This document shows, in pieces, positions 5,993 to 7,921 of a stretch of 7,921 bases of DNA. Position numbers and translations under genes: made by a program. The stretch spans positions 1 through 7,921 of the forward strand of contig JAQWIP010000056.1 of assembly GCA_029248825.1 (NCBI GenBank), written 5' to 3'. The notes below the pieces were generated by a model that was given only the letters and a program-made list of their open reading frames with translations, was not told the origin of the DNA and searched no databases. This stretch comes from Alphaproteobacteria bacterium. Lineage in GTDB: Bacteria > Pseudomonadota > Alphaproteobacteria > RS24. Each line of letters starts with the position of its first letter. Within the stretch, counting starts at the first letter, position 1.

Positions 5993-6571
5993 ATGGTTGA
6001 GAATTCAACGCTAGAGTTTTTGAAAACCCGCCGCTCGGTGCTGGCTCGCAATATGGAGGAGCCTGGCCCCTCGGCCGATGTGTTGCGCGAAATCTTAACC
6101 GCGGCAACGCGGGTGCCCGACCATGGCAAATTGGCGCCTTGGCGTTTGGTGGTTCTGCAAGAGGAAGCGCGCGCCACTTTGGGCAAAATTGCTGCCGACG
6201 CTTTGGCGGGGCAGGCGGTAGATAAATCGGTCGATGCTTATGCCAGTTCGGCGGCGCAATTTTTACGCGCGCCTTGCGTGATTGCTGTTTTGGCTTGTCC
6301 GAAAGCGCATCCTAAAATTCCGCGCAGCGAGATGATTTTATCGGCGGGCGCTGTGTGCATGACCTTGCTGACGGCGGCGCAATCTTTGGGATTTGCCGCG
6401 CAATGGTTGACCGGAGATGTGGCCTATGAGTCAGCGGTCTTGCAATGCCTAGGCGGCCATGCGGGCGATGAAATCGCGGGCTTTATTTATATCGGCACGC
6501 CCACGCAAGCGCCCAGCGAGCGCGCACGGCCTGCGCTAGACGATGTCGTACAATTTGGCCTCGCGCCATGA
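5993..6571 (+). CDS. Small nitroreductase-family FMN oxidoreductase (YdjA-like)
   Basis: A 192-residue member of the nitroreductase family, most like the short YdjA/TdsD-type subgroup. These cytosolic, usually dimeric FMN enzymes use NAD(P)H to reduce nitro compounds, quinones or other electrophiles; the natural substrate is unknown. Visible hallmarks: FLKTRRSV (9-16), where the Arg-Arg-Ser contacts FMN phosphate; RVPDHGKLAPWR (40-51), the counterpart of the RAPDHKNLQPWR-type segment of YdjA; the helix SAGAVCMTLLTAAQSLGFAAQWLTG (117-141); and GFIYIGTP near the C-terminus. Length is normal for YdjA-type proteins. The start is supported by GGGA 7 bases upstream. The TGA overlaps the MATE start (ATGA at 6568-6571), so the two proteins are translated from one message, consistent with a shared role in handling a toxic compound, which is inference. 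A 24-base tandem repeat spans this junction. Confidence 0.9.
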   Translation: MVENSTLEFLKTRRSVLARNMEEPGPSADVLREILTAATRVPDHGKLAPWRLVVLQEEARATLGKIAADALAGQAVDKSVDAYASSAAQFLRAPCVIAVLACPKAHPKIPRSEMILSAGAVCMTLLTAAQSLGFAAQWLTGDVAYESAVLQCLGGHAGDEIAGFIYIGTPTQAPSERARPALDDVVQFGLAP

Positions 6572-6603
6572 GCGCCCTCTGGCCTCGCGCCACAAGCGCT
6601 CTC
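6556..6603 (+). repeat. 24-base imperfect tandem duplication across a gene junction
   Basis: Bases 6556-6579 and 6580-6603 are adjacent copies matching at 21 of 24 positions. The first copy carries the overlapping stop of the nitroreductase gene and start of the MATE gene; the second has ACA where the first has ATG. The unit is 8 codons, so the MATE frame is kept and the predicted protein begins with SALWPRA followed by TSALW. Confidence 0.9.
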
Positions 6604-7921
6604 TGGCAAGACGTAAAAACCCTGATGACACTGGCTTGGCCCGTGGTTATTTCGCGCGTTGGCATTCTGACTTTGGGCGTCACCGATACGGTGGTGGTCG
6701 GCCATTATGCCGCCGAGCATTTGGCCTATCTGGGCATTGGCATGGTGCCGAGCAATATTTTCATTTTGATTATGATTGGCCTTCTCATGGGCACCTCGGT
6801 TTTAGTGTCGAATAAATTCGGCGCCAAGCAATATAGCGAGACGGGCAAAGTCTGGTGGCACGCGATGCCTTGGGGGCTGGCCATTGGGTTGGTCGGCATG
6901 GTGTTTTGCTTTTTCGGCGAGCCATTATTGCTGCTATCGGGGCAAACGCCAGAGTTGGCCGCTGCGGGCGGGCGCATTTCGATGATTGCCGGTCTAAGCC
7001 TGCCGTTCGCTGCGGTGCATATGTCGACGGGGTTTTTCCTCGAAGGCATTCGCAATCCGCGCCCCGGTATGGTGATTATGATTGTCGCCAATATTGTGAA
7101 TATTTTTGCCAATTATATTTTTGTGTTTGGCGTCTTTGGGTTTCCCGAGCTGGGCGCAGAAGGCTCGATTTGGGCGACGCTTGTGGTGCGCTTTTTGCAA
7201 GTCGTGGCGATTTTATCTTACGTCTGGTTTTTTCTCGACCATGAAAAATATGGCCTGCGCAAACCCAAAATCACTTGGGCGGGCGGGCGCGAAATGCGCG
7301 CCATTGGCTATGCGTCCGGCATTTCCATGGGCATTGAAAACACCGCCTTTAACGTGATTATTTTGTTCGCGGGCTTCCTCGGCACCATGGTCGTGGCGGC
7401 GCATATTATTATGATCAATGTGTTCGCTTTGTTTTTCATGATGGGGCTAGGCTTCGGCGTGGCCACGGCGGTCAGCGTTGGCAATGCCTATGGCGCGGGC
7501 GATATGGCGGCGGTGAAACGTTGGGCCTGGTTGGGCTTGAGCGTGCAAAGCCTGATTATGCTGTTTGCGGGCATTTTCATGTGGGCGAGTGCGCCACAAT
7601 TGGCCGCGTTTTTCACCACCGATGCGGCGGTGGTAAAATTAGCGGCGGCGCTGATTGCTCTGGTTTCCATCGGCACGGTTTTCGATACGGGTCAGTCTTT
7701 ATTGTCGATGTCTTTGCGGGCGCGCGGCGACACATGGGTGCCGACCTTCATCCATTTATTGTCTTACGGCGTGATTATGATACCGCTCACCTATGCGCTC
7801 ATTTTTCCGCTGGGACGCGGCGCCTTAGGGCTGGCAGATGGCATTGTGCTGGGCGCTTTCGTGCCGTTTGCTTTGGTCATTTGGCGTTATCGCTGGCTGG
7901 ATAAACAGCCCCAAGCCCAAG
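6568..7921 (+). CDS. MATE-family multidrug efflux transporter (3' end beyond window)
   Basis: An inner-membrane antiporter of the MATE family, probably NorM/DinF-like, which exports drugs or metabolites in exchange for H+ or Na+. The frame is open from ATG 6568 to the window edge (451 codons without a stop). As MATE proteins are usually 440-480 residues, only the tail should be missing. The first helix reads TLAWPVVISRVGILTLGVTDTVVVGHY, with the family's conserved Pro (25) and Asp (40, in DTVVVG). The second half-domain begins near GIENTAFNVIILF, with Glu257 where many MATE proteins have a conserved acidic residue, and continues GTMVVAAHIIMIN and GLGFGVATAVSVGNAYGAGD (to Asp312), a strong MATE signature. 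About twelve hydrophobic helices can be followed. ATG 6568 overlaps the upstream stop as ATGA, implying coupled translation; ATG 6625 (MTLAWP) is an alternative. The substrate cannot be told from sequence. Confidence 0.93.
   Translation, partial: MSALWPRATSALWQDVKTLMTLAWPVVISRVGILTLGVTDTVVVGHYAAEHLAYLGIGMVPSNIFILIMIGLLMGTSVLVSNKFGAKQYSETGKVWWHAMPWGLAIGLVGMVFCFFGEPLLLLSGQTPELAAAGGRISMIAGLSLPFAAVHMSTGFFLEGIRNPRPGMVIMIVANIVNIFANYIFVFGVFGFPELGAEGSIWATLVVRFLQVVAILSYVWFFLDHEKYGLRKPKITWAGGREMRAIGYASGISMGIENTAFNVIILFAGFLGTMVVAAHIIMINVFALFFMMGLGFGVATAVSVGNAYGAGDMAAVKRWAWLGLSVQSLIMLFAGIFMWASAPQLAAFFTTDAAVVKLAAALIALVSIGTVFDTGQSLLSMSLRARGDTWVPTFIHLLSYGVIMIPLTYALIFPLGRGALGLADGIVLGAFVPFALVIWRYRWLDKQPQAQ

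Noticed and set aside
6855..7904. Several medium open frames on both strands in the right-hand part of the window
   Set aside because: All are out-of-frame shadows of the continuous MATE frame, which carries clear family motifs.

Overview
The window looks like ordinary chromosome from an alphaproteobacterium of moderate GC content. The basis is gene order and protein sequence: a NifU_N-type Fe-S scaffold of the form seen in Alphaproteobacteria, then yidD and thrS, an arrangement I recall from many Rhizobiales and relatives, together with an alphaproteobacterial-looking ThrRS motif 2 (CCHRNEPHGALHG). Genus cannot be read from this sequence.

Layout: (1) 1-409 is a gene-poor, lower-GC left flank (about 44% G+C in the first 180 bases by hand count) with no recognisable gene. 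It may hold the ends or starts of genes lying off the left edge, and it carries a possible promoter for cysS. (2) 410-2236, plus strand: cysS (cysteinyl-tRNA synthetase), then 24 bases later a small Fe-S scaffold-like gene. (3) 2233-2740, minus strand: a two-gene unit, a 70-residue two-helix membrane protein overlapping by 14 bases a DUF1905-like protein. Its end interlocks with the scaffold gene's stop codon. (4) 2794-5094, plus strand: yidD and thrS, 24 bases apart. (5) 5091-5894, minus strand: an exported, probably outer-membrane beta-barrel protein of unknown function, whose stop interlocks with that of thrS. (6) 5993-7921, plus strand: a YdjA-type small nitroreductase coupled by an ATGA overlap to a MATE-family efflux transporter that runs off the right edge.

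Functionally, most of the window is housekeeping: charging of tRNA-Cys and tRNA-Thr, Fe-S cluster metabolism and membrane-protein insertion. The nitroreductase/MATE pair suggests a small detoxification operon, and the outer-membrane-like protein is divergent from it. Genes are packed tightly: both convergent junctions are 4-base overlaps in which a palindrome (TTAA, CTAG) supplies the stop codons on both strands, and I see no intrinsic terminator anywhere. I found no RNA gene, CRISPR array, insertion sequence or prophage.

Nothing here is clearly a new biological system. The items most worth a second look are the 24-base tandem duplication on the nitroreductase/MATE junction, the minus-strand membrane/DUF1905 pair set into the scaffold-yidD-thrS neighbourhood, the unclassified beta-barrel-like protein, and the compositionally different left flank.
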